64,000 nucleotides of DNA from Bradyrhizobiaceae bacterium Ga0074131. Lineage in GTDB: Bacteria; Pseudomonadota; Alphaproteobacteria; Rhizobiales; Xanthobacteraceae. The number at the start of each line of letters is the position of its first letter. Positions within the stretch are counted from its first letter, which is position 1. Position numbers and translations under genes: made by a program. The stretch spans positions 1 through 64,000 of the forward strand of contig LNEC01000011.1 of assembly GCA_001464035.1 (NCBI GenBank), read 5' to 3'. This document shows positions 9,521 to 15,978 of this stretch, one piece after another. The notes beneath the pieces were generated by a model. It worked only from the letters and a program-made list of their open reading frames with translations, was not told the origin of the DNA and did no database searches.

Positions 9521-10183
9521 CTAGAAGACGAAGGTGGGAAGCCGCTCCAGGCCGGGGAGAACCGGAACTACGGCATCGAACAGCGCCCGGTCTCCGAAAT
9601 CGTCATGCGAATGCGTCACAATGGTAGCCCGTGGCGGCTTCGTCGTGGCGAAGACGCCGACCAGCCGGCCGCCCTCCCTGAGCTGCCGATACAGCCGATC
9701 TGGCACGACCTCGGTCGCGCCATTGAGCACGATCACATCATAGGGCGCGTGAGCCGGATCGCCGTCGGCGGCGGCCGCCGTCACGACCGTCACCCTCGCG
9801 AGGCCAAGCCCGGCCAGAACATCCCTCGCCTTCGCGGCGAGCAACGGGTCGCTTTCGGTCGCCGTCACCTGCCCCCCCAGATGCGCCGTAATCGCCGCCG
9901 CATAGCCCGTCGCGCAGCCCACCACCAGGACGTTGTCGCCCTCCTTGATCTCGGCCGCCTGCAGCAACTTGGCCGTGACCACAGGCTTGATCAGGAAGCG
10001 TTTCGCCGAAGCTTCGCTGACATCGAGATCGAGGTCGAGATAGGCCAGCGCGCGCTGATTTGGCGGGACAAAGGCCTCCCGCGGCACCGCCAGCATCGCG
10101 TCGAGGATTCTGATATCGGTGACGTCGCTGGGGCGAACCTGGCCATCGACCATCTTCTGGCGCGCGGTCGAAAAACCGGACAT
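9521..10183 (-). CDS. pcm: Protein-L-isoaspartate O-methyltransferase family protein
   Basis: A 220-residue SAM-dependent methyltransferase starting at MSGFSTARQKMVDGQVRPSD, a start chosen because the family begins this way; an in-frame start 23 codons upstream gives an unrelated Arg-rich tail. The SAM motif is VLVVGCATGYAAAI, and the later PYDVIVLNGATEVVP matches the post-I/II region of PCMT enzymes. The family repairs isoaspartyl residues in aged proteins, but the short alphaproteobacterial form always found beside tolC has not, to my knowledge, been shown to do so. It is transcribed towards tolC with a 230-base spacer in which I see no gene. Confidence 0.85.
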   Translation of the reverse strand: MSGFSTARQKMVDGQVRPSDVTDIRILDAMLAVPREAFVPPNQRALAYLDLDLDVSEASAKRFLIKPVVTAKLLQAAEIKEGDNVLVVGCATGYAAAITAHLGGQVTATESDPLLAAKARDVLAGLGLARVTVVTAAAADGDPAHAPYDVIVLNGATEVVPDRLYRQLREGGRLVGVFATTKPPRATIVTHSHDDFGDRALFDAVVPVLPGLERLPTFVF

Positions 10184-10334
10184 GAGCGAACCTTGAAAGC
10201 GGTGCGGGCGCGAGCCCGCGGAAAGGGCGAAACTACGCCATCTTTGGTGCAAGGATCGTCAAAACGCAACATGTGGGAGGCCGCAGCCGGCCAACCGCCT
10301 GCCCTTGCCTCGGTTCCGCCGCGGGCTCTGCCGC

Positions 10335-10514
10335 CTATTCGATGGTCACCGCGAGCCGCCCGATCAACCTCACCACCTCGTCCAGACGGTCGGAATCGTG
10401 CTCGTCGATGGCCCGGGCCAGTCGCAACAGGCACTCGTCATCGCTCAGCGCGGGGATGTCGCTTGGAACGATCGACGGCGCCGGCCCTGCAAGATCTCTC
10501 GGAAGGATTGGCAT
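10335..10514 (-). CDS. Small hypothetical acidic protein (59 residues)
   Basis: A short frame starting MPILPRDLAGPAPSIVPSDI and ending LIGRLAVTIE. A good ribosome-binding site (TGAGGTGA) lies six bases before the ATG. The C-terminal half is helical and acidic (DDECLLRLARAIDEHDSDR). Third codon positions are mostly G or C, as in neighbouring genes. I do not recognise the family. It lies alone between the pcm start and the tRNA-Asn gene, 151 bases upstream of pcm on the same strand. It may be real; the evidence is the RBS and composition only. Confidence 0.5.
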   Translation of the reverse strand: MPILPRDLAGPAPSIVPSDIPALSDDECLLRLARAIDEHDSDRLDEVVRLIGRLAVTIE

Positions 10515-10781
10515 CGAATCACCTCAGGCTTTGCCCGGCAGCGGCAAAGATCGTGGGCGAATAGGTCGTTTTGGCGGCTGGTCCATGTCAATGGTGGATG
10601 CGGAACGCGCCGACCAAGCTCGGATGGGCGCCCTGCGGCGGCCCAAAGTGGCAACAATTCGTTCTCGCGCGGGCAGTTTGCCAGCGCTCTTGATGCCGCG
10701 CCAAAAGCGGCTATTTCGTCCTTTGCAAGCCCGGAAGGCTTTGTTATACGCAGCCGGCTTGCGAACGATTGTTTCGCCTGT

Positions 10782-10856
10782 TCCTCGGTAGCTCAGCGGT
10801 AGAGCATTCGACTGTTAATCGAATGGTCGCTGGTTCGAATCCAGCCCGGGGAGCCA
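10782..10856 (+). tRNA. tRNA-Asn (GTT)
   Basis: A full cloverleaf can be drawn. The acceptor stem TCCTCGG pairs with CCGGGGA, followed by discriminator G and an encoded CCA. The anticodon stem TTCGA/TCGAA carries loop CTGTTAA with anticodon GTT, and the T arm contains GGTTCGAATCC. No truncated copy of its 3' end was seen nearby, so there is no sign of an integrated element here. Confidence 0.97.
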
Positions 10857-10881
10857 AACAGTTTTCCGCGTGTATCCAAGA

Positions 10882-11349
10882 TCACCCCGGCGCGGTCGGC
10901 GGCGCGGCGATCTTTTCCTTCAACAGGGTGCAGGTCTTGCGGACCTCCGCTGTCATTAGTGTGCAGTTCTCAATCTGAAGGAAGATGCGCTTGGCCTCTT
11001 CGCGGTAGCGCGCGGCGGTGTCTCTCATCTCCTGGGTCGCCGAGAGCGCATCGCGGGTCATTGCCTCGCAATCCTTCACGCGGTTGATCAGTTCCGCGCC
11101 CATCTCCTCGATTTGTTTCGCCGCCGATTCGTATTCGCGGACAACCGCTTCAGCCGACAGCTTGCCGATCTCCGTGGCCCCCTCGCAATGCTCGACATAG
11201 TCAGGCATTGGTTGGCTCGGTGCGGGCCGCTGCGGCGCGAGCGTGGGAGGACGTTGTTCGCGCAGCGGGGGATTATTACGAACTTGATCCTCAATCTCGC
11301 GTTCCAGATCAATAATGTCCAACACCCGTGATGTTCTTGGTTGAGCCAT
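10882..11349 (-). CDS. Hypothetical coiled-coil protein
   Basis: A 155-residue soluble protein without signal peptide or membrane segment. Residues 1-20 form an amphipathic stretch (TSRVLDIIDLEREIEDQVRN), residues 30-50 are Pro-rich, and from about 60 onward it is a long helix predicted to coil (EYESAAKQIEEMGAELINRV, then RYREEAKRIFLQIENC). Three Cys residues are spread along the helix. I know similar proteins only as conserved hypotheticals of Bradyrhizobium. It lies alone, convergent with the tRNA-Asn gene. Confidence 0.7.
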   Translation of the reverse strand: MAQPRTSRVLDIIDLEREIEDQVRNNPPLREQRPPTLAPQRPAPSQPMPDYVEHCEGATEIGKLSAEAVVREYESAAKQIEEMGAELINRVKDCEAMTRDALSATQEMRDTAARYREEAKRIFLQIENCTLMTAEVRKTCTLLKEKIAAPPTAPG

Positions 11350-11541
11350 CCCTAATACTCCATTGGTTACGCGTCAGTCCTTTTCATCGGAGTTGAATAG
11401 TCCGATGTCGTTCTCAAGACTTCATGGCGTGTATTCTTCACACCTCGCCACGATCATCCTTATATCCTATGTCAAGGCGTCGGGTTTCCACGTGTCCTCA
11501 CGCCTTTTCACAATAGCGTGACCTTGGGGGGCCATCAGCAG

Positions 11542-11554
11542 CCCCCCCCCCCCC
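11542..11554. repeat. 13-base poly-C tract
   Basis: Thirteen consecutive C bases inside the 318-base stretch 11350-11667, which otherwise holds no gene that I can support. Long mononucleotide runs are rare in GC-rich alphaproteobacteria and slip easily during replication and sequencing, so the exact length may be wrong or variable. Confidence 0.9.
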
Positions 11555-11667
11555 GGCAGGCTGGCGCCGCCTGCACCCCGTCGATATCGGTCTGACGTCC
11601 GGATCGGCACGGCTTTGGCGCTGCGCATCGACACCCGCATCGGCGGTTCGAGCCGCGCGTCATCCCT

Positions 11668-11926
11668 TCACTGCTCGAACTTCGCCTTACGCGCCTCGCT
11701 GAGGCGCGCCCTTCTGGCGCCGCAGGCAGTTGGGGATGGCCCGGGCGTCGGGAGTTTCCCCGGTGCCGAGGCGGTCGGCCTCCGGCGTGCAGGCCCGGCG
11801 CTGCTCCGGCTTCGCCAGCGCCGCCGCCGCGGAATGCGAAGCCGACAGCGCCAGCAGGACGCCTACCGAAGCGGCAAGATTGGCGCGGCTCGCCTTGGCC
11901 CAGGTGCGTTCAAACCTCGCGGTCAT
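11668..11926 (-). pseudogene. Frameshifted small secreted Cys-motif protein
   Basis: The frame starts at ATG 11926 (MTARFERTWAK) with a signal peptide (AASVGVLLALSASHSAAAAL), then RRACTPEADRL and PDARAIPNCLRRQK. This recalls small exported proteins of Bradyrhizobium with a CTPxxxRLC...IPD...C...LSxxC pattern. After QKGA the frame runs to an early TAA at 11687. One base shifted, the expected ending LSEARKAKFEQ is readable and stops at 11668. Two family Cys positions are also changed (RLC to RLG, EAC to EAR). I interpret it as a gene in decay after a single-base indel; a sequencing error would explain the shift but not the lost Cys residues. Confidence 0.55.
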
Positions 11927-12080
11927 CGCCGTACTCCCTGTTGAAGGCTCTCTGGAGCCTTGGTCGCCTGGGAGTACGTCAGAACTTTTCAACCAAATGT
12001 GATTTGTTGCACAAACCCCGCGAGCGGAACCGCCTCGTATTCGCGCGGGTCGTAAGACATCCGTAACCAAGACGGCCGGG

Positions 12081-12108
12081 ATCGCTCGATCGATAAAATT
12101 CGAGCGAT
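12081..12108. promoter_or_regulatory. Inverted repeat ahead of a small gene, possible operator or hairpin
   Basis: ATCGCTCGA at 12081-12089 and TCGAGCGAT at 12100-12108 are perfect 9-base arms around a 10-base AT-rich spacer. The element is 61 bases upstream of the small gene at 12170 in the 243-base spacer 11927-12169, which otherwise shows nothing recognisable. It could bind a dimeric repressor or form an RNA hairpin. Confidence 0.4.
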
Positions 12109-12169
12109 CGGTTCAATCTGGAACCAAAACACTTTTGGGATGGTGCGCTCTCGAACGAGGGAGAGCGTC

Positions 12170-12349
12170 ATGAGCGAAGTTGAATACAACCGATTGCTGG
12201 AGAGCGTCAGGATGGCGATTGAACCCGCGCCCGGGGGCGATTTCCTGGCCGGACTGCCGATGCTCGGCGAACCGCCGCATGCCGCCAATGACAACCAGAT
12301 GGCCTGGCCGCTGGTGCCTTTTCCGGAAGGCTGGTACGCCGCCTGCTGA
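12170..12349 (+). CDS. Small hypothetical protein (59 residues) of the AANDN type
   Basis: Starts MSEVEYNRLLESVRMAIEP after GGGAGAG, a good ribosome-binding site 5-11 bases upstream; an upstream GTG would add ten unlikely residues. It contains the stretch PPHAANDNQMAWPL and ends EGWYAAC, features I recall from short Bradyrhizobium proteins of unknown function. There is no signal peptide. Its last codons lie inside the stem of a strong intrinsic terminator (12325-12373), so the mRNA ends right at the stop codon. The terminator supports this being a real transcription unit. Confidence 0.6.
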   Translation: MSEVEYNRLLESVRMAIEPAPGGDFLAGLPMLGEPPHAANDNQMAWPLVPFPEGWYAAC

Positions 12350-12373
12350 AAGGCGTACGGCTTTCCATTTTTT
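12325..12373 (+). terminator. Rho-independent terminator overlapping the end of the small gene
   Basis: The 5' arm at 12325-12340 (GGAAGGCTGGTACGCC) pairs with the 3' arm at 12352-12366 (GGCGTACGGCTTTCC) with one bulge and one G-U pair, around an 11-base loop that contains the TGA stop. It is followed by six T bases at 12368-12373. This is the clearest intrinsic terminator in the window. Confidence 0.85.
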
Positions 12374-12409
12374 CCTGAGATAGTCAGCGCAATGTGTTGA
12401 TTATGTTGC

Positions 12410-12483
12410 TGGAGGCCACGACCAGAATTGAACTGGTGTACACGGTTTTGCAGACCGTTGCGTAACCACTCCGCCACGTGGCC
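12410..12483 (-). tRNA. tRNA-Cys (GCA)
   Basis: On the minus strand the acceptor GGCCACG pairs with CGTGGCC, followed by discriminator T and encoded CCA. The anticodon stem ACGGT/ACCGT carries loop CTGCAAA with anticodon GCA. The T arm contains GTTCAATTC, acceptable for tRNA-Cys. It lies between the AANDN-type gene and tapT. Confidence 0.96.
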
Positions 12484-12582
12484 CCTTGGGGCGAACTCAT
12501 ATACGGCCTTCCCCGCCTAGGCAACCAAGAGGCTTGTAAGGCGCCTTCACCCGGCGCGCGCGCTCTGCGCGAACCGGTTTGC

Positions 12583-13299
12583 TCAGGCTCGCTTGCGCCG
12601 GCGGTAATCCTTCTTCCTTGGTTTGGGCGCGAGCTCCGGCATCGTGTCCTGCACTTCGCGATACTTCGCCAACATCCGCTCGAAACTCGCGTGCAATGTC
12701 TCGGCGATATCAGGCCGCTTCTCGAGGCCGGAAAGCAGCATCGCCGCCGCCTCGATGGTGGACAAGCCGTCGCCACGCGGCTCTTTGCGCAGCTTGCCGT
12801 AACGCGACGGCTGCGCAGGGCCGAGGATGACGCGCTGGCATTTCAGCATCCAGGCATTGCGCCACCACAACGCCTTGGCCTGGCTCCAGGTGCCGTCGAG
12901 CAGCACGATACCTTCAATGTCTTTCAGGATCGCCCGCTGGTTTTCCTCAATCGCGCCCTTGCGGTCGATGGCCACGATATCGCGGTCGGTTTCCAACTCG
13001 GCGACCTTGGCGGAACCGAGATAGAGCACGGCCCAGCGCGAGGGATCGTGCACCCGGCGTCCCAACGCCTTGGAAAGGCTCGGCCACGACAGGCCGATCT
13101 TGAGCACCGCGTCGGCAAAATGCAGCGCCGTCAGCCGCGCGGTGCCGAGCGCCCTGTCCTGCTCCTGCGGGTGCTGCAGGATCAGGAGCGCGACCTTGTT
13201 CTTGATCGGGGTGATGCTGTCGCAAATGCACAATGGCATCGGCTTTTGACAAAGAGGACAGTCTGGCGTCGCCCCCGCGGCTTCCGCTTGTTCTGACAT
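12583..13299 (-). CDS. tapT: tRNA-uridine aminocarboxypropyltransferase (DTW domain)
   Basis: A 238-residue DTW-domain protein. The N-terminal cysteines (CPLCQKPMPLCICD) match the zinc-binding start of the family, and the diagnostic motif is DGTWSQAKALWWRN near residue 135. The E. coli member TapT transfers the aminocarboxypropyl group of SAM to uridine 47 of some tRNAs, making acp3U. The C-terminus is strongly basic (PKPRKKDYRRRKRA), fitting RNA binding. It is not linked to other tRNA-modification genes but starts close to tRNA-Cys. Function is inferred from the family. Confidence 0.88.
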   Translation of the reverse strand: MSEQAEAAGATPDCPLCQKPMPLCICDSITPIKNKVALLILQHPQEQDRALGTARLTALHFADAVLKIGLSWPSLSKALGRRVHDPSRWAVLYLGSAKVAELETDRDIVAIDRKGAIEENQRAILKDIEGIVLLDGTWSQAKALWWRNAWMLKCQRVILGPAQPSRYGKLRKEPRGDGLSTIEAAAMLLSGLEKRPDIAETLHASFERMLAKYREVQDTMPELAPKPRKKDYRRRKRA

Positions 13300-13524
13300 A
13301 GGCCCGCTATACGCCTCGCGGCCGATAATTCAACCAGAGCCATCGATTCCAATGGAAGCAAAGCCGGCCCCAGGTCCGGTGTTCCGACGCGCTCGAGCCT
13401 TTGCCGGACCGGTGGAACGTCAAGCCGCAGCGGCGCAAGCGGTTTGAGGGGATGGAACCGCGCGGAAACCGATACCGTGGCGAGTCCGGATTCGATCATC
13501 GCTTCTCGTCCCGTCGCCGCCGGG

Positions 13525-14052
13525 TCACGGCTTGATCGAGCTCTGTCGGCCAATGTCACCGCGCGCAAGCGCCGCCGCATGCTCCACCGGGATACCGTGT
13601 ACCAGCGGGTCAGCATGCCGGTGCGCAAGGTGCCATTCACCGCCTTCCCGGAGAAATGCCAGCGTAACGCGCAGCGGCCATTCCTGCTTGGCCAGGCCGC
13701 CAACCTCGACGGACTGGCGCTCAATCGTTACGAGCACGGCGACATCGCCCGAACTGATGACCTGGATCACTTCCTGCTTGTAGTCACCGTTCTTGAAGAA
13801 GGCACCGAGGCTTGCAACGTGGTCCGGCGACGGATCGAAGCCGTGCACGACTTTGCCGCCAAACGGTTGCATCAGCGTGAAGTCACAGCTGTGCTTCATG
13901 ATCGCTGCATATGTTACCGCATCGCCCTTCATCAGGGCCGTATTGGCGCGGCTAGACATCGCAACGAGATCGGCGGTGCTCTCGCTGGCCGTTGCGTGAC
14001 GCGGTGAAGCTGCCACAGCGGCGGCGCCCGCGAGGATTTCGCGTCTGGTCAT
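13525..14052 (-). CDS. Tat-exported NTF2-like (SnoaL/ketosteroid isomerase fold) protein
   Basis: From ATG 14052 the protein has 175 residues and begins MTRREILAGAAAVAAS, a plausible twin-arginine or Sec signal. The mature part is an NTF2-like fold: ANTALMKGDAVTYAAIMKHS, then SGDVAVLVTIERQSVEVG and EWPLRVTLAFLREGGEWHLAHRHADPL, the usual last strands of SnoaL-like proteins. Two in-frame upstream starts exist, but GGAG nine bases before 14052 supports this one. The ligand and reaction are unknown. It is transcribed away from a LysR regulator on the same strand, 70 bases downstream of it, and may be its target or simply a neighbour. Confidence 0.72.
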   Translation of the reverse strand: MTRREILAGAAAVAASPRHATASESTADLVAMSSRANTALMKGDAVTYAAIMKHSCDFTLMQPFGGKVVHGFDPSPDHVASLGAFFKNGDYKQEVIQVISSGDVAVLVTIERQSVEVGGLAKQEWPLRVTLAFLREGGEWHLAHRHADPLVHGIPVEHAAALARGDIGRQSSIKP

Positions 14053-14122
14053 TTTCAATTGCTCCATCCTGTTGATGGCGATGATCTGTCCCTGATATTG
14101 CAACGATGCCAGCGATACGAAT

Positions 14123-15157
14123 TCATGATGATGCTGAATGCGATTCAACCCGCCCGGATTTGTGTCGTTTGATGCCCTTCCGCACCTTTGGTTGCCGCTT
14201 GGCCTCTGTCACGCTTTGGCCGAGGCAGCGTGCGATTGCCTCAAACATCCACGCAATGCCGGCATCAGCCATGGCAGCCTTTGATGCGACGACGCGCACT
14301 GGGTCCTTGCGCCAGGGCAGCGGAACAGGAGCCACCACGAGGCCGAAACGCGCCGCATGACGCATGACGAGATGCCGCGGCAGGGTTGAGATGAGATCGG
14401 TTTCGGCAACCTGCGCCAGCGCCATCATGAAATTGGGAACCGTGAGCGCGACGCGGCGCGACAGGCCTTTCTCCGCCAATCTCTGATCGACAACGCCATG
14501 CGCGTCGCCGATGGCAGAGACGAGCATATGACGCATGGCGAGATAGGATTTCAGGCTTGGATCTCTCGCGAAGGCGTGTCCGCGGCGCATCGCGACGACG
14601 AAATCCTCTTCGAACAGCAGTCTTTCGGCAAAACGCGGCGTCAGCGGCCCGATCGGCAGGACGACAAGATCGAGCCGCTGCGCATCCAGTTCAGCCAGCA
14701 TCGAATGCCAGACCTGGCCGGTCGGCTTGCCGTGATGCTGCGGCATAAGCTGCAAGATGCGGATATCAATGCCCGGCGCCTCGCGCGCCAGAAGCTCGAG
14801 AAGCGGCGTCATGAAGATCGTCGAAATGGCGTCAGGCGCGCCGATGGTAAAGCGCCGCTCGGCGCTCTTCGGATCGAATGGACCGCCGGTCGAGATCACA
14901 TTGTCGATCCGCACCAGGATTTCAGCGATGGGCGCAACGAGCGCGAGCGCGCGTTCGGTCGGCTTCACACCCTTGGGCGTCTTGAGGAACAGGGGATCCT
15001 GCATCAGCCGCCGCAGGCGATTGAGTCCATGACTGACGGCGGAGGGGGTCAGATTGAGTTTTTCGGCCGCGCGCGCGACATGACGCTCTTCGATCACGGT
15101 GCTGAACAGCACCAGGAGACGTAGATCGATCCTAAGAAGCTGAGCGGCGTTCAGCAT
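14123..15157 (-). CDS. LysR-family transcriptional regulator
   Basis: A 344-residue LysR protein. The N-terminal winged helix (residues about 10-68) includes RHVARAAEKLNLTPSAVSHG and RLMQDPLFLKTPKGVKPTERA, of the NodD/PcpR-like branch; a periplasmic-binding-protein-like effector domain follows from about residue 95. The C-terminus carries about 25 extra basic residues (KRQPKVRKGIKRHKSGR), more than usual. It is divergent from a glutathione S-transferase gene, with an operator-like palindrome just upstream of its own start, so it probably autoregulates and controls the GST gene. Confidence 0.9.
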   Translation of the reverse strand: MLNAAQLLRIDLRLLVLFSTVIEERHVARAAEKLNLTPSAVSHGLNRLRRLMQDPLFLKTPKGVKPTERALALVAPIAEILVRIDNVISTGGPFDPKSAERRFTIGAPDAISTIFMTPLLELLAREAPGIDIRILQLMPQHHGKPTGQVWHSMLAELDAQRLDLVVLPIGPLTPRFAERLLFEEDFVVAMRRGHAFARDPSLKSYLAMRHMLVSAIGDAHGVVDQRLAEKGLSRRVALTVPNFMMALAQVAETDLISTLPRHLVMRHAARFGLVVAPVPLPWRKDPVRVVASKAAMADAGIAWMFEAIARCLGQSVTEAKRQPKVRKGIKRHKSGRVESHSASS

Positions 15158-15162
15158 GGTTC

Positions 15163-15184
15163 TGAAACATTATCACTGGTTTCA
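15163..15184. promoter_or_regulatory. Probable LysR operator in the LysR-GST intergenic region
   Basis: TGAAAC at 15163-15168 and GTTTCA at 15179-15184 are perfect inverted arms separated by ATTATCACTG. This gives the T-N11-A dyad typical of LysR-type regulator boxes. It sits 5 bases before the LysR ATG (minus strand) and 76 bases before the GST start, a usual position for autorepression and divergent activation. Confidence 0.6.
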
Positions 15185-15260
15185 CGACAAAAATAGGACC
15201 ACTTCCACGCGGGAGCAAGCGGGGCGTCACTAGCCTGTTGCTTTGCCCGCTAGGAACAAG

Positions 15261-15917
15261 ATGATGCATGACCTTCAACTCTACACCTTCAAACTCTGCC
15301 CCTACGCACATCGCGTGCGCCTGGCGCTCGCCGAAAAGGGCCAGATGGCGGAGCAGATCGAAATCGACCTGAAGAACAAGCCGGCCGATTTCACAACCCT
15401 CTCACCGCACGGGCGTGTTCCGCTGCTGGTCCACGGAGGGTTAAAGCTGTGGGAATCGGCCGTCATCCTCGAATATCTCGATGAGGCCTTTCCTGAGCAT
15501 CCGTTGATGCCGTCACAACCGGCGGACAGGGCCAATGCGCGCCTGTGGATCGACTTTGCCAACAGCCGGCTCTTTGCCGCGACCCATCGCTTGATCTTCG
15601 CGACCGACGAGGCAATCCGGCGCGAACTCATTGCTGAAATAGTCGAGAATGTCCGTTTCCTCGAACATGCGGCGGTTAGGCGGCGGGAGGGCGGCCCATA
15701 TCTTCTGGGCACGCAATTCACGCTGGCCGATATCGCGCTCTATCCCTGGTTTGAGCAGGCCGCGGCACTTGCGCATTTCAGCGCGTTCAAGATTCCGACG
15801 GACTGCTCAGGTGTCGCAAGATGGTGCGATGCGGTTGCAACGCGGCCAGCCGTACAAGGCTGCGCCCGCTCCGACGATTGGTACGTCGAGGGTTACCAGC
15901 GTTATCTCGGGGCCTGA
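15261..15917 (+). CDS. Glutathione S-transferase family protein
   Basis: A 218-residue GST. The thioredoxin-like N-terminal domain has CPYAHRVRLALAEKG with the redox Cys-Pro-Tyr, then GRVPLLVHGGLKLWESAVI giving the cis-Pro and the Glu-Ser glutathione-binding pair. The helical C-terminal domain contains FTLADIALYPW. The CPYAHRVR start resembles omega/lambda-type or dehydroascorbate-reductase-like GSTs. The ATG at 15261 follows AGGAA. It is divergent from the LysR gene and probably regulated by it. The substrate is unknown. Confidence 0.88.
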   Translation: MMHDLQLYTFKLCPYAHRVRLALAEKGQMAEQIEIDLKNKPADFTTLSPHGRVPLLVHGGLKLWESAVILEYLDEAFPEHPLMPSQPADRANARLWIDFANSRLFAATHRLIFATDEAIRRELIAEIVENVRFLEHAAVRRREGGPYLLGTQFTLADIALYPWFEQAAALAHFSAFKIPTDCSGVARWCDAVATRPAVQGCARSDDWYVEGYQRYLGA

Positions 15918-15978
15918 TCTGCGCCCCATGACCGCGCAAGCTAAGACGGTTGCGCAAGCAGGCTTGGTTCGAAACCGC

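Noticed and set aside
12111..12150. EcfG-type promoter for the small gene at 12170
   Set aside because: GGAAC occurs at 12120, but no CGTT or similar -10 is at the right distance.
13300..13524. A possible small protein upstream of tapT
   Set aside because: The frame overlaps the start of tapT, has no ribosome-binding site and shows no domain; the spacer is better explained as regulatory DNA.
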